Shown piece by piece: positions 50,498 through 58,321 of a DNA stretch of 64,000 nucleotides. The stretch's first letter is position 1. The number at the start of each line of letters is the position of its first letter. The position numbers and the translations under genes were made by a program. The notes below the pieces were generated by a model that saw only the letters and a list, made by a program, of their open reading frames with translations, did not search any database and was not told the origin of the DNA. The DNA is taken from assembly GCA_035518375.1 (NCBI GenBank), contig DATIXQ010000129.1:1-64000 (forward strand). Direction: 5' to 3'. Source of the DNA: DATJLY01 sp035518375. GTDB lineage: Bacteria; Pseudomonadota; Alphaproteobacteria; ATCC43930; CGMCC-115725.

Positions 50498-51814
50498 TCA
50501 CGGCGCGCGGTCGAGAAGATGGACGAATGAGCCCATGACAGAACCGCTCATGCGGCCCGCGCCGCCGAGCGCGTTGCCTTCGCCGTCGGCGAGCGCGAAG
50601 AGCGCCCCGCCCGGTCCCTCGTCACTCACCGTCGCATAGTGGAACTCGTGGCCGCGGTAGCGCGCGCCAACGGCGCCAAGCGGCGACGCGCGAACGAGGC
50701 GCGCCGCGCGATAGCCGAGATGGAGGCGCGGCTCGCGAAAACTCGCCTCGATCGGCAAAAGCCCCATCATCTCGTGACGCGCGCCGTCGCCATCGACGAG
50801 GCCGCGCCCGAGCACCATGTAGCCGCCGCATTCGCCATAAATTTTTGCGCCGCGCGTCGCAGCGGCGAGAAGGCCCTCGCGAAAATTGCGCGCGGCCGCG
50901 AGCGCGCCGGCGTGAAGCTCGGGATACCCGCCCGGCAGGTAGACCGCATCGCACGAAGGCTCGGGCGCTTCGTCGGCGAGCGGAGAAAAGAAGCTGAGCG
51001 CGGCACCGGCGGCGCGCCAGCCTTCGAGCACGAGGTCATAGGCGAAGGCGAAGGCGCGGTCGCTCGCGACGGCGATGTTCTGACCGAGCGGCGGCAACGG
51101 TGCGGCACCATGTTGTGGCGCGAGCGCGGCGGGCGCGGCAAGCGCCAGAAGTCGCGGCACGTCAAGCTCGGCCTCGCCCTTTGCCGCCGCACACGCAAGC
51201 ATCGCAGCAAGCGCCGCATGCTCGGCCGCCTGCACAAGGCCCAGATGGCGCGACGGCAGCGCGAGCGCGGGATCGCGAGAGAACGCACCCAGCACTGGCA
51301 CCTCCGGCACATCGCGCGCGAGTGCCGAAGCGAGAAGCGCGCGATGGCGCGCGCTGCCGATGCGATTGAGGATGAGGCCGGCGATCTTCGTCTCCGGCCG
51401 GTGCCGGGCGAAGCCTTGGGCAAGCGCCGCGACCGACGCGCCTGTGCCGGCGGCGTCGACGACGAGCACGATCGGCCAGCCTAGGATTCGAGCGAGCGCC
51501 GCGGTCGAGCCCGCACCATCGGCGCCATTGCCGTCGAAGAGGCCCATCGCGCCCTCGCACAGAACGAGATCGGCCGCGTCATAGGCAGCGAGTGCGGCGG
51601 CAAGCGTCTCGCGCCGCATCGCCCACGCGTCGAGATTGCGGCACGGCGCACCCGCCGCCGCGGAGAGAAACGCCGCGTCGATATAGTCGGGCCCCGATTT
51701 CGCCGGCGCGACGCGCACGCCGCGCGCTTTGAGCGCGCCCGCGAGCGCCAACGCCACGACGGTCTTGCCGCTCGACGAGGATGGCGCCGCGAGGATGAGG
51801 CCCCGCGCGCTCAC
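50498..51814 (-). CDS. cobB: cobyrinate a,c-diamide synthase (CobB/CbiA)
   Basis: ATP- and glutamine-dependent amidation of the a and c carboxylates of (hydrogeno)cobyrinate. The 438-residue protein has an N-terminal dethiobiotin-synthase-like ATPase (ILAAPSSSSGKTVVALALAGAL, then SGPDYIDAAF) and a C-terminal class I amidotransferase with Cys in IYGECGGYMVLG. Start GTG 51814 overlaps the cobA stop by 4 bp. In an early-cobalt pathway it would act as CbiA. With cobA it forms a two-gene minus-strand unit divergent from cbiD. Confidence 0.92.
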   Translation of the reverse strand: MSARGLILAAPSSSSGKTVVALALAGALKARGVRVAPAKSGPDYIDAAFLSAAAGAPCRNLDAWAMRRETLAAALAAYDAADLVLCEGAMGLFDGNGADGAGSTAALARILGWPIVLVVDAAGTGASVAALAQGFARHRPETKIAGLILNRIGSARHRALLASALARDVPEVPVLGAFSRDPALALPSRHLGLVQAAEHAALAAMLACAAAKGEAELDVPRLLALAAPAALAPQHGAAPLPPLGQNIAVASDRAFAFAYDLVLEGWRAAGAALSFFSPLADEAPEPSCDAVYLPGGYPELHAGALAAARNFREGLLAAATRGAKIYGECGGYMVLGRGLVDGDGARHEMMGLLPIEASFREPRLHLGYRAARLVRASPLGAVGARYRGHEFHYATVSDEGPGGALFALADGEGNALGGAGRMSGSVMGSFVHLLDRAP

Positions 51815-52593
51815 GTCAGCAGATTCAGTTTTGGCGCGAGCGCGACGACCGGGCCGATGGCGACGATGGCGGGCGGCTCGATCGCAGCCGCGCGGGCATC
51901 GGCGGCGGCGCGCGCGAGGCTCGTCGTGAGAACGCGCTGTCCCGCCATCGTGGCCTTGCTGATGATGGCGACGGGCTCGTCCGGCGCGCGCCCGGCAGCG
52001 ATGAGGTGCTGGGCAATCTGATCGAGGTGCTTCAGCGCCATATAGACGACGAGCACGGGTGCTCCACGCGCGAGCGCCGCCCAATCGATGCCATCCGGCA
52101 CCTCGCCGCCGCTGGCATAGCCGGTGACGAAGGCGATCGCCGAATTCGTGTCGCGATGCGTCGCCGGGATGCCGGCCGCGGCAAGCCCGCCGATGCCGGC
52201 AGTGACGCCAGGCACGACGCGGCACGGAATGCCGGCCGCCGCGAGTGCCGCCGCCTCTTCGCCGCCGCGCCCGAAAAGAAACGGATCGCCTCCCTTCAAG
52301 CGCAGCACGCGCTTGCCCTCGCGCGCGAAGCGGAGGAGGCGGAGCGTAATGTCGGGCTGTTGCGGCGACGGCTTGCCGCCGCGCTTGCCGGCATAGTCGA
52401 GCACAGCGCCCGCGCGCGCGAGACGCAGGATGCGCTCATCGACGAGCGCGTCGTAGACGACGACATCAGCCGACTGCAGCGCGTGAAGCGCGAGCACCGT
52501 CAGGAGCCCGGGCGCGCCCGGCCCCGCGCCGACGAGCCAGACTGAACCCGGCGCGAACTCGGGGAGTGCGAAAATCTCGTGGTCGAGCTCCAT
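51811..52593 (-). CDS. cobA: uroporphyrinogen-III C-methyltransferase (SUMT)
   Basis: Methylates uroporphyrinogen III at C2 and C7 to precorrin-2, the branch point to cobalamin and sirohaem; 260 residues. SUMT signatures: VWLVGAGPGAPGLLTVLALHALQSADVVVYDALV, GKRGGKPSP, RLKGGDPFLFGRGGEEAAAL and VVPGVTAGIGGLAAAGIPATHR. ATG 52593 starts at MELDHEIF; ten residues could be added. It is a stand-alone SUMT without CysG-type ferrochelatase domains. Confidence 0.92.
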   Translation of the reverse strand: MELDHEIFALPEFAPGSVWLVGAGPGAPGLLTVLALHALQSADVVVYDALVDERILRLARAGAVLDYAGKRGGKPSPQQPDITLRLLRFAREGKRVLRLKGGDPFLFGRGGEEAAALAAAGIPCRVVPGVTAGIGGLAAAGIPATHRDTNSAIAFVTGYASGGEVPDGIDWAALARGAPVLVVYMALKHLDQIAQHLIAAGRAPDEPVAIISKATMAGQRVLTTSLARAAADARAAAIEPPAIVAIGPVVALAPKLNLLT

Positions 52594-52663
52594 TGCCGAA
52601 ACTCTAGCACATGGCCTCGCCACGCGATTTCCATGCGAACCGATCCGGCTCTAGACTTCGCGC

Positions 52664-53737
52664 ATGGCGCACCCTAAGCCCGTTCTTCGGCGCGGCTGGT
52701 CGACCGGCGCATGTGCCGCCGCCGCGGCGCGCGCCGCGTTCGAGGCGCTCGTCAGCGGCCAGTTCCCCGACCCGGTGACGATCGCGCTCCCCGGCGGGGA
52801 GCGGCCGCGCTTTGCGCTCGCGGTGAAGGAACGGAGAAACGGAATGGCGCGCGCCGGCATCATCAAGGACGCGGGCGACGATCCCGACGTGACGCACGGC
52901 GCCACGGTGATCGCCGAAGTGACGCGCGCGTCGAGAGGCGCGGGCGTGGTCTTCCACGCCGGCGAAGGGGTCGGCACGGTGACACTGCCGGGCTTGCCGC
53001 TCGCCGTGGGCGAGCCCGCGATCAATCCGGGCCCCCGCGCGATCATCGCGGCGGCGCTCGGCGAGGTCGAGCCCGCGCCCGATGTCGAGGTGACGCTGTC
53101 GATCCCGGGCGGCGCGACGCTCGCCGCCAGGACGATGAATGCGCGGCTCGGCATCATCGGTGGTCTTTCGATCCTCGGCACGACCGGCATCGTCGTTCCT
53201 TATTCCTGCTCGGCCTGGATCGCCTCGATCGAGCGCGGCATCGATGTCGCCCGCGCTGCGGGCGTGACGCATATCGCCGCCGCGACCGGCCGCACGTCCG
53301 AAGCGGCTGTGCAGCGGCTGCATGGGCTCGCGGAACTGGCGCTCATCGACATGGGCGACTTCGCCGGCGGCGTCTTGAAATACCTCCGACGTCATCCCGT
53401 GCCGCGCCTCACGCTCGCGGGCGGCATTGCCAAGATGACGAAGCTCGCGGAGGGGCATCTCGACCTCCACTCCGCGCGGAGCCGCATCGGCGGCACGGAG
53501 ATCGCGCGCCGGCTCGCGCGCATCGGTGTACCGGAAACTGTGGTTGCGGCCGATGACGAAGGGGCGAGCGTCGGCGCGGCGATGGCCGCGCTCGAGGCGC
53601 CGCTTGCCGAAGCTTTCGCGGCGAGCGTCGCCGCGGACGCGCGGCAGGTGGCGCTGGACCGGCTGGGCCCGGGCATCGCCGTCGACGTGGTGCTCTTCGA
53701 TCGCGCCGGCAAGCTTCTTGCGCATGCCGGCCCCTGA
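52664..53737 (+). CDS. cbiD: cobalt-precorrin-5B C1-methyltransferase
   Basis: CbiD methylates C1 of the corrin ring in the oxygen-independent pathway; 357 residues. It starts with a LRRGWSTGACAAAAARAAFEALV motif, followed by GITKDAGDDPDVTHGA-like sequence (IIKDAGDDPDVTHGATV), GVGTVTLPGLPLAVGEPAINPGPR and a C-terminal domain with DMGDFAGGVLKYLRRHP. It is divergent from cobA and overlaps cobK by 14 bp. Its presence, and the absence of a CobG gene in the window, supports the early-cobalt route, although CbiD also occurs in some aerobic pathways. Confidence 0.92.
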   Translation: MAHPKPVLRRGWSTGACAAAAARAAFEALVSGQFPDPVTIALPGGERPRFALAVKERRNGMARAGIIKDAGDDPDVTHGATVIAEVTRASRGAGVVFHAGEGVGTVTLPGLPLAVGEPAINPGPRAIIAAALGEVEPAPDVEVTLSIPGGATLAARTMNARLGIIGGLSILGTTGIVVPYSCSAWIASIERGIDVARAAGVTHIAAATGRTSEAAVQRLHGLAELALIDMGDFAGGVLKYLRRHPVPRLTLAGGIAKMTKLAEGHLDLHSARSRIGGTEIARRLARIGVPETVVAADDEGASVGAAMAALEAPLAEAFAASVAADARQVALDRLGPGIAVDVVLFDRAGKLLAHAGP

Positions 53738-54485
53738 GACACCCGCCGTCCTGATCCTCGGCGGCACCGCGGAGGCGGGCGAGCTCGCGCGCGAGCTTGC
53801 GCAGCGGTACGGCGAGCGGCTCCGCGTCATCACGTCGCTTGCCGGGCGCACCGCGCGGCCCGCGCCCCTGCCCGGTATCGTACGCAGCGGCGGATTCGGC
53901 GGCGCGAGTGGACTCGACTCCTATCTCCACGCCGAGCGCATCGCGCTCCTTGTCGATGCGACGCATCCCTTCGCCGTCGCGATCTCGCGCAACGCGCGGC
54001 TCGCGGCCGATGCGGCCGCGGTGCCGCGGCTTGCACTCGTGCGGCCGCCATGGCGCGCCGGCGCGGGAGACCGCTGGATCGAGGTGACCGATGCAGACGC
54101 CGCCGCGCGCGAGACCGCGCGTATCGCCAAGAGCGCTTTCCTTACCATCGGCGCGCGCGAGCTTGCGGCTTTCGCGGACCTTCGCGGCGTGCGCCTTGTC
54201 GTGCGGCTGATCGAGCCGCAGCACGAGAAAGCTCCCCTCGGCGACGCGGAATTCGTGATCGCGCGCCCGCCTTTCACACTGGACGACGAGCGCCGGCTTT
54301 TGCATCGTTACGGCATCGAGGCAGTGGTCGCGAAGGCAAGCGGCGGCGCCTTGCCGGCAAAGCTCGCGGCCGCGCGGGAGACGGGTATTCCGGTCGTGCT
54401 GTTGCGCCGGCCGCCGCCTGAGCCAGGTCCCGCGGCGGTGAGCGTTGGCGAGGCACTCGCGTGGATCGCAGCGAGGATCGAATGA
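53724..54485 (+). CDS. cobK: precorrin-6A / cobalt-precorrin-6A reductase
   Basis: NADPH-dependent reduction of the macrocycle (CobK/CbiJ), 253 residues. It opens VLILGGTAEAGELARELAQRYG with a Rossmann-like motif; GFGGASGLDSYLHAERIALLVDATHPFA and KASGGALPAKLAAARETGIPVVLLRRP are diagnostic. ATG 53724 is inside the end of cbiD (14 bp). The stop overlaps the ankyrin gene by 4 bp. Confidence 0.92.
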   Translation: MPAPETPAVLILGGTAEAGELARELAQRYGERLRVITSLAGRTARPAPLPGIVRSGGFGGASGLDSYLHAERIALLVDATHPFAVAISRNARLAADAAAVPRLALVRPPWRAGAGDRWIEVTDADAAARETARIAKSAFLTIGARELAAFADLRGVRLVVRLIEPQHEKAPLGDAEFVIARPPFTLDDERRLLHRYGIEAVVAKASGGALPAKLAAARETGIPVVLLRRPPPEPGPAAVSVGEALAWIAARIE

Positions 54486-55054
54486 TGAGAATTGTCCGTG
54501 TGACGGGGTGGCGCAGGACTGTATGTGCGGTGGCGTTCGTTCTGGGATGGATCGGTCAGGCGCGCGCGCAAGGCCAATGGGATCTTTGGTACAGCGTCGC
54601 GGACGCGGCGTCGCACAACGATATGCAGCAGGTCGTTGCACTCCTCAAGGCGGGCAACCGGGATGCTGACGCGATCGAGAGTTCGACCGGTCGGACCGCG
54701 CTTGATTTCGCTGCCACGTTCGACAACATCCCAATGGCGAAGGCGCTGCTCGAGAACAACGCGCATATCAACGCGCCCGACCGGTTCGGCAACACCGCGC
54801 TCTATTACGCGGTGGAGCGCGACGCGATCGACTTCATCCGCTTTCTCCTCGCCAACAAGGCATCGGTCGACGCCGCCAACCGCCAGGGCGTGACGCCGCT
54901 GATGACGGCGGCCTCGGAGGGAAAAGCCGCTGCGGTGCGCCTTCTCCTGGCAAGTGGCGCCGACCCGCGAAAGCAGGATTTCACCGGACGCGACACCTTT
55001 GGATGGGCGGCGGGCAGACCTGCGGTGCAACAGGCACTGGCCGCGAAGCCCTAG
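54482..55054 (+). CDS. secreted ankyrin-repeat protein
   Basis: A 190-residue protein with a signal peptide (VCAVAFVLGWIGQARAQ) and about four ankyrin repeats: SVADAASHNDMQQVVALLKAG, GRTALDFAATFDNIPMAKALLENNAHINAPD, GNTALYYAVERDAIDFIRFLLANKASVDAAN and GVTPLMTAASEGKAAAVRLLLASGAD. It is expected in the periplasm, binding a protein partner. ATG 54482 overlaps the cobK stop, and its end overlaps the convergent cobM stop, so it is physically locked in the cob locus without an evident corrin role. Confidence 0.85.
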   Translation: MMRIVRVTGWRRTVCAVAFVLGWIGQARAQGQWDLWYSVADAASHNDMQQVVALLKAGNRDADAIESSTGRTALDFAATFDNIPMAKALLENNAHINAPDRFGNTALYYAVERDAIDFIRFLLANKASVDAANRQGVTPLMTAASEGKAAAVRLLLASGADPRKQDFTGRDTFGWAAGRPAVQQALAAKP

Positions 55055-55821
55055 GATCGTTGCCGCGGCCGCAACACGTGATGGTGGTCTGGCGCGTAGA
55101 GACGGCTTTCGGAAAAGCTCGATGCGCCAAGGGCGCGGCCGACGAGGATGAGCGCCGTGCGTGTGATGCGCGCAGCCTTCGCCGCGTCGCGGATGTCGCC
55201 GAGCGTGCCACGCAGGATGCGCTCGTCGGGCCAACTCGCGCGGTAGACGATGGCCGCCGGGCATTGCGCGCCGTAATGCGGCGTGAGTGCGCGCACGACC
55301 GGCCCCAGATTGTTGATCGAGAGATGAATCGCCAGCGTGGCGCCGCTCGCGGCGAGCCGATCGAGCTCCTCGCCCGGCGGCATGTCCGAAGACCGTACCG
55401 ACGTACGTGTGAGGATCACCGTCTGCGTCACATCGGGCAGCGTCAGCTCGACGCCGAGCGCAGCGGCGGCCGCGGCAAAGGATGGGACGCCCGGCGTCAG
55501 ATCGTACGGTATCGCCAGCGCATCGAGGCGACGCATCTGCTCGGCGATGGCGCCGTAGAGCGAGATGTCGCCGGATTGGAGCCGCGCGACCTCGCGTCCG
55601 GCCGCATGCGCAGCCGCCATCTCAGCGACAATCTCGTCGAGCGTGAGGGATGCGGTATCGACGACGCGTGCGCCCTTGGGCGCCGCCGCGACGACCGCCG
55701 CCGGCACCAGCGAGCCCGCGTAGAGGCAGACCGGGCAGCGCTCGACGAGGCGCAGACCGCGCACGGTGATGAGGTCGGGTGCGCCGGGGCCGGCGCCGAT
55801 GAAGTGAACCCTGGCGCTCAC
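55051..55821 (-). CDS. cobM: precorrin-4 C11-methyltransferase
   Basis: SAM-dependent methylation at C11 (CobM/CbiF), 256 residues. Motifs: VHFIGAGPGAPDLITVRGLRLV, the PVCLYAGSLV specificity loop, LQSGDISLYGAIAEQM and PGVPSFAAAAAALGVELT. Start GTG 55821 overlaps the preceding stop by 4 bp; the frame is open further to 56142. Last gene of the minus-strand cob operon that begins at cbiX. Confidence 0.93.
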   Translation of the reverse strand: MSARVHFIGAGPGAPDLITVRGLRLVERCPVCLYAGSLVPAAVVAAAPKGARVVDTASLTLDEIVAEMAAAHAAGREVARLQSGDISLYGAIAEQMRRLDALAIPYDLTPGVPSFAAAAAALGVELTLPDVTQTVILTRTSVRSSDMPPGEELDRLAASGATLAIHLSINNLGPVVRALTPHYGAQCPAAIVYRASWPDERILRGTLGDIRDAAKAARITRTALILVGRALGASSFSESRLYAPDHHHVLRPRQRS

Positions 55822-57623
55822 GGCAGGCGGTATCCGCGCGGCGTATAGAGACGCGGCGCGCGGCCCGGCAGCAGCCGTGTCGCGCTGCTTCCGACGACGA
55901 CGAGCGTCAGCATGTCGACTGAGCCCTCGTCGATCGCCCCGAGCGTCGTGATAACGACGCGCTCGCCCGCGCGGCCGAGATTGCGTGCGAGCGCCGCCGG
56001 CGTGTCGGCACCTCGCGCCGCGCGCAGGATCTCGAGTGCGCGTGCGAGCTGCCGCTCGCGCCGTGCCGAGCGCGGATTGTAGAGCGCCACGACGAAATCG
56101 GCTGCAGCCGCAGCCTCGAGGCGGCGCTCGATCTCCTGCCAAGGCGTCAGCAGGTCGGAAAGCGAGAGGACGCAGAAATCATGCCCGAACGGCGCGCCAA
56201 GACGGGCCGCCGCGGCCTGGAGCGCGGACAGGCCGGGCACGATCGAGATGTCGACGCGCGCCCACGCCTCGCGCTGCTCGCGGTCGAGAAGCTCGAACAC
56301 GAGGCTCGCGAGCCCATAGATGCCGGCATCGCCCGACGAGACGAGCGCCACCGCGCGTCCCGCGGCGGCAAGATCGAGCGCGCGCCGGGCGCGGCCCTCC
56401 TCGTCGCCGATGACGCTCGCATGGAGCGACTTGCCGCGCGCCGCGGCGCCCAGCAGATCGATGTAAAGCTGTAATCCAACGATATCGCTTGCGGCAGCGA
56501 TGACCGCATCTGCCTCGGCGGTGCGCCAGCGCGGATCGCCGGGCCCGATCCCGACGATGGCGAGCCGCCCCTGCGCGCGCCCGATCTTGTGCGGATCGAG
56601 CGGCGCCGGTGCGCGCGCGACGGCGCAGGTGGCATGGGCCGAGATCTGCTTCGGCACGGCGAGTGCGCCCTCGGCACCCACGGCCGCGAGCGCGGCACCT
56701 TCAGCAACGCCATAGCAGCCGACCGCGCGGAACACGGCTTCTGACGGGTTCTCGAGCCGCGGCGTCTCCTCGCGCAGAGCGGCAGCGGAGAAGAACCGCG
56801 CCGGCACGCCGAGCTGAGCCGCGAGAGCATGAACCGCGGGCTCGTCCATCTTAAGGTCGAGCGAGACGACAGCGGCCACCGCGCCTTCGGCCAGCCCGTG
56901 CGCCGCGAGCGTTTCGCGCGCAAGGCTCAGGAGCTCGTCCGGCGGACACTCGCGCGCGCAGCCGACGCCCAAGGCCAGCACCGGCGGATGAAGCACGAGC
57001 GCGCGTTCGCCCGCGGCGGGCGCGCGGTCTGTAATTCGGATGGCGCGCGCCGCTTCCGGCGCAAATTCAAGCCGCGCCGCAGCGAGCCAGTCGGCGTTGC
57101 CTGCCTCGACCGCAAGCGCGACGGGCTCGCCGGCGATGAGCGCGGCCGCGAATTCCTTGAATTTCTGGGGGTCGGCGACGCGCCAGTCCGGCGGCAACTC
57201 GTCAAGCGCCACACCGAGGACGAGATCGCTCGCCGTCGTGATCGCAGCGCTTCCGCCCATCAGCGCGGCAATCTCGCGCGCGAGCCGATTGGCGCCGCGA
57301 TGGCCGCCCAGAAGCGGCACCGCGACGGAGCCGTCCTCGGCCACCGCGACGACCGGCGGCTCCGCGCGCTTCTCGGCAAGGAGCGGCGCCAGCGCGCGCA
57401 CAAGGATGCCGGCCGCGCAAATCCCGACGATCGGCGTTCCGCCGGCAAAGAGCGCGGCGAGATGCGGCACGAGCTCGCGGTAGGAGACGTCGCAGGCGAT
57501 GCCGCGGCCCGCGCGCGCGTGGAGCCGGGCGCCCGGCAAATGCGCGGCGATGCGCCGGCCGAGCGCCTCGGCGCTCGTGCCGAGCACGACCACCGCCGCG
57601 CCCGCGGGCAAATCCGCGCTCAT
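55818..57623 (-). CDS. cobJ: CbiG-CobJ fusion: cobalt-precorrin-5A hydrolase / precorrin-3B C17-methyltransferase
   Basis: A 601-residue bifunctional protein. The N-terminal half (to about residue 345) is CbiG, with VGICAAGILVRALAPLL, the LLGGHRGANRLAREIAAL motif and a C-terminal CobE-like part (ALGVGCARECPPDELLSL). The remainder, from about residue 350 (LAIVGIGPGDPRWRT), is a CobJ/CbiH methyltransferase with VALVSSGDAGIYGLASLVFELL and FVVALYNPRSARRERQLARALEIL. CbiG opens the ring-contraction lactone in the oxygen-independent pathway. ATG 57623 overlaps the cobI stop by 4 bp, so it is preferred over ATG 57629. Confidence 0.92.
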   Translation of the reverse strand: MSADLPAGAAVVVLGTSAEALGRRIAAHLPGARLHARAGRGIACDVSYRELVPHLAALFAGGTPIVGICAAGILVRALAPLLAEKRAEPPVVAVAEDGSVAVPLLGGHRGANRLAREIAALMGGSAAITTASDLVLGVALDELPPDWRVADPQKFKEFAAALIAGEPVALAVEAGNADWLAAARLEFAPEAARAIRITDRAPAAGERALVLHPPVLALGVGCARECPPDELLSLARETLAAHGLAEGAVAAVVSLDLKMDEPAVHALAAQLGVPARFFSAAALREETPRLENPSEAVFRAVGCYGVAEGAALAAVGAEGALAVPKQISAHATCAVARAPAPLDPHKIGRAQGRLAIVGIGPGDPRWRTAEADAVIAAASDIVGLQLYIDLLGAAARGKSLHASVIGDEEGRARRALDLAAAGRAVALVSSGDAGIYGLASLVFELLDREQREAWARVDISIVPGLSALQAAAARLGAPFGHDFCVLSLSDLLTPWQEIERRLEAAAAADFVVALYNPRSARRERQLARALEILRAARGADTPAALARNLGRAGERVVITTLGAIDEGSVDMLTLVVVGSSATRLLPGRAPRLYTPRGYRLP

Positions 57624-58321
57624 CGCCACGCCTCTCCGCGCCGATGGCAGACGATCATCGAGAAATAGGGCACGGTCTCCGGCGCGACCTCGGCAAGCGA
57701 CAGCACGCGCTCATTGTCGAGGCTCGCGCGCTCGACATAGCGCGCGTGCGGCGTAAGCCCGAGGCGCATGAGCAGATCACGAATGCGCGCGAAATGCCGG
57801 CCGAGCTTGACGATGGCGATGGCGTCGGCGCAAGCGATGCGGCGCTCGATCGCCGCATCATCGAGCGGCGCCGGGATTACGGCGAGCATGTCGTTGCGTG
57901 CCGCAAGCGGCCACTTGGCGGCCGCCGCGACGGCCGCGAGCGAGGAGACGCCGGGCACGATCTCGACCTCGTGCGTCGCGGCAAGGCGCGCGAAGAGATA
58001 GATGAACGAGCCGTAGAAGAACGGATCGCCTTGGCACAGGACGGCGACGTCTCGGTTCCGCTCGAGCTCGGCCGCGATGGCGGCGGCAGCCGCGTCGTAG
58101 ACGCTTTCGGGCGGCGCTCCGCTCTCGATCGGCACGCGGACCGGAATCTCGATTTGCGCCGGCGAAAGCCAGCGCGCAACGATCGAGCGGGCAAAGCTCC
58201 GACCGTTCTCCGGCGCGGGATAGGCCACGACGTGCGCCGCGCGCAGCCGCGCCAATGCCTTCAGCGTGAGTAATTCGGGATCACCGGGCCCGACGCCGAG
58301 ACCAAAGACATGGCCCGTCAT
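57620..58321 (-). CDS. cobI: precorrin-2 / cobalt-precorrin-2 C20-methyltransferase
   Basis: SAM-dependent methylation at C20 (CobI/CbiL), 233 residues. It opens VFGLGVGPGDPELLTLKALARL and contains AVLCQGDPFFYGSFIYLFARL and VPGVSSLAAVAAAAKWPLA. ATG overlaps the stop of the glycosyltransferase gene by 4 bp. Its substrate is precorrin-2 or its cobalt form depending on when cobalt enters; the neighbouring cbiX suggests the cobalt form. Confidence 0.93.
   Translation of the reverse strand: MTGHVFGLGVGPGDPELLTLKALARLRAAHVVAYPAPENGRSFARSIVARWLSPAQIEIPVRVPIESGAPPESVYDAAAAAIAAELERNRDVAVLCQGDPFFYGSFIYLFARLAATHEVEIVPGVSSLAAVAAAAKWPLAARNDMLAVIPAPLDDAAIERRIACADAIAIVKLGRHFARIRDLLMRLGLTPHARYVERASLDNERVLSLAEVAPETVPYFSMIVCHRRGEAWR

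Noticed and set aside
52594..52663. Possible cobalamin riboswitch between cobA and cbiD
   Set aside because: No B12-box-like sequence was seen and the spacer is too short for the full fold; the cbiX/cbiB spacer (62707-62762) is also too short.
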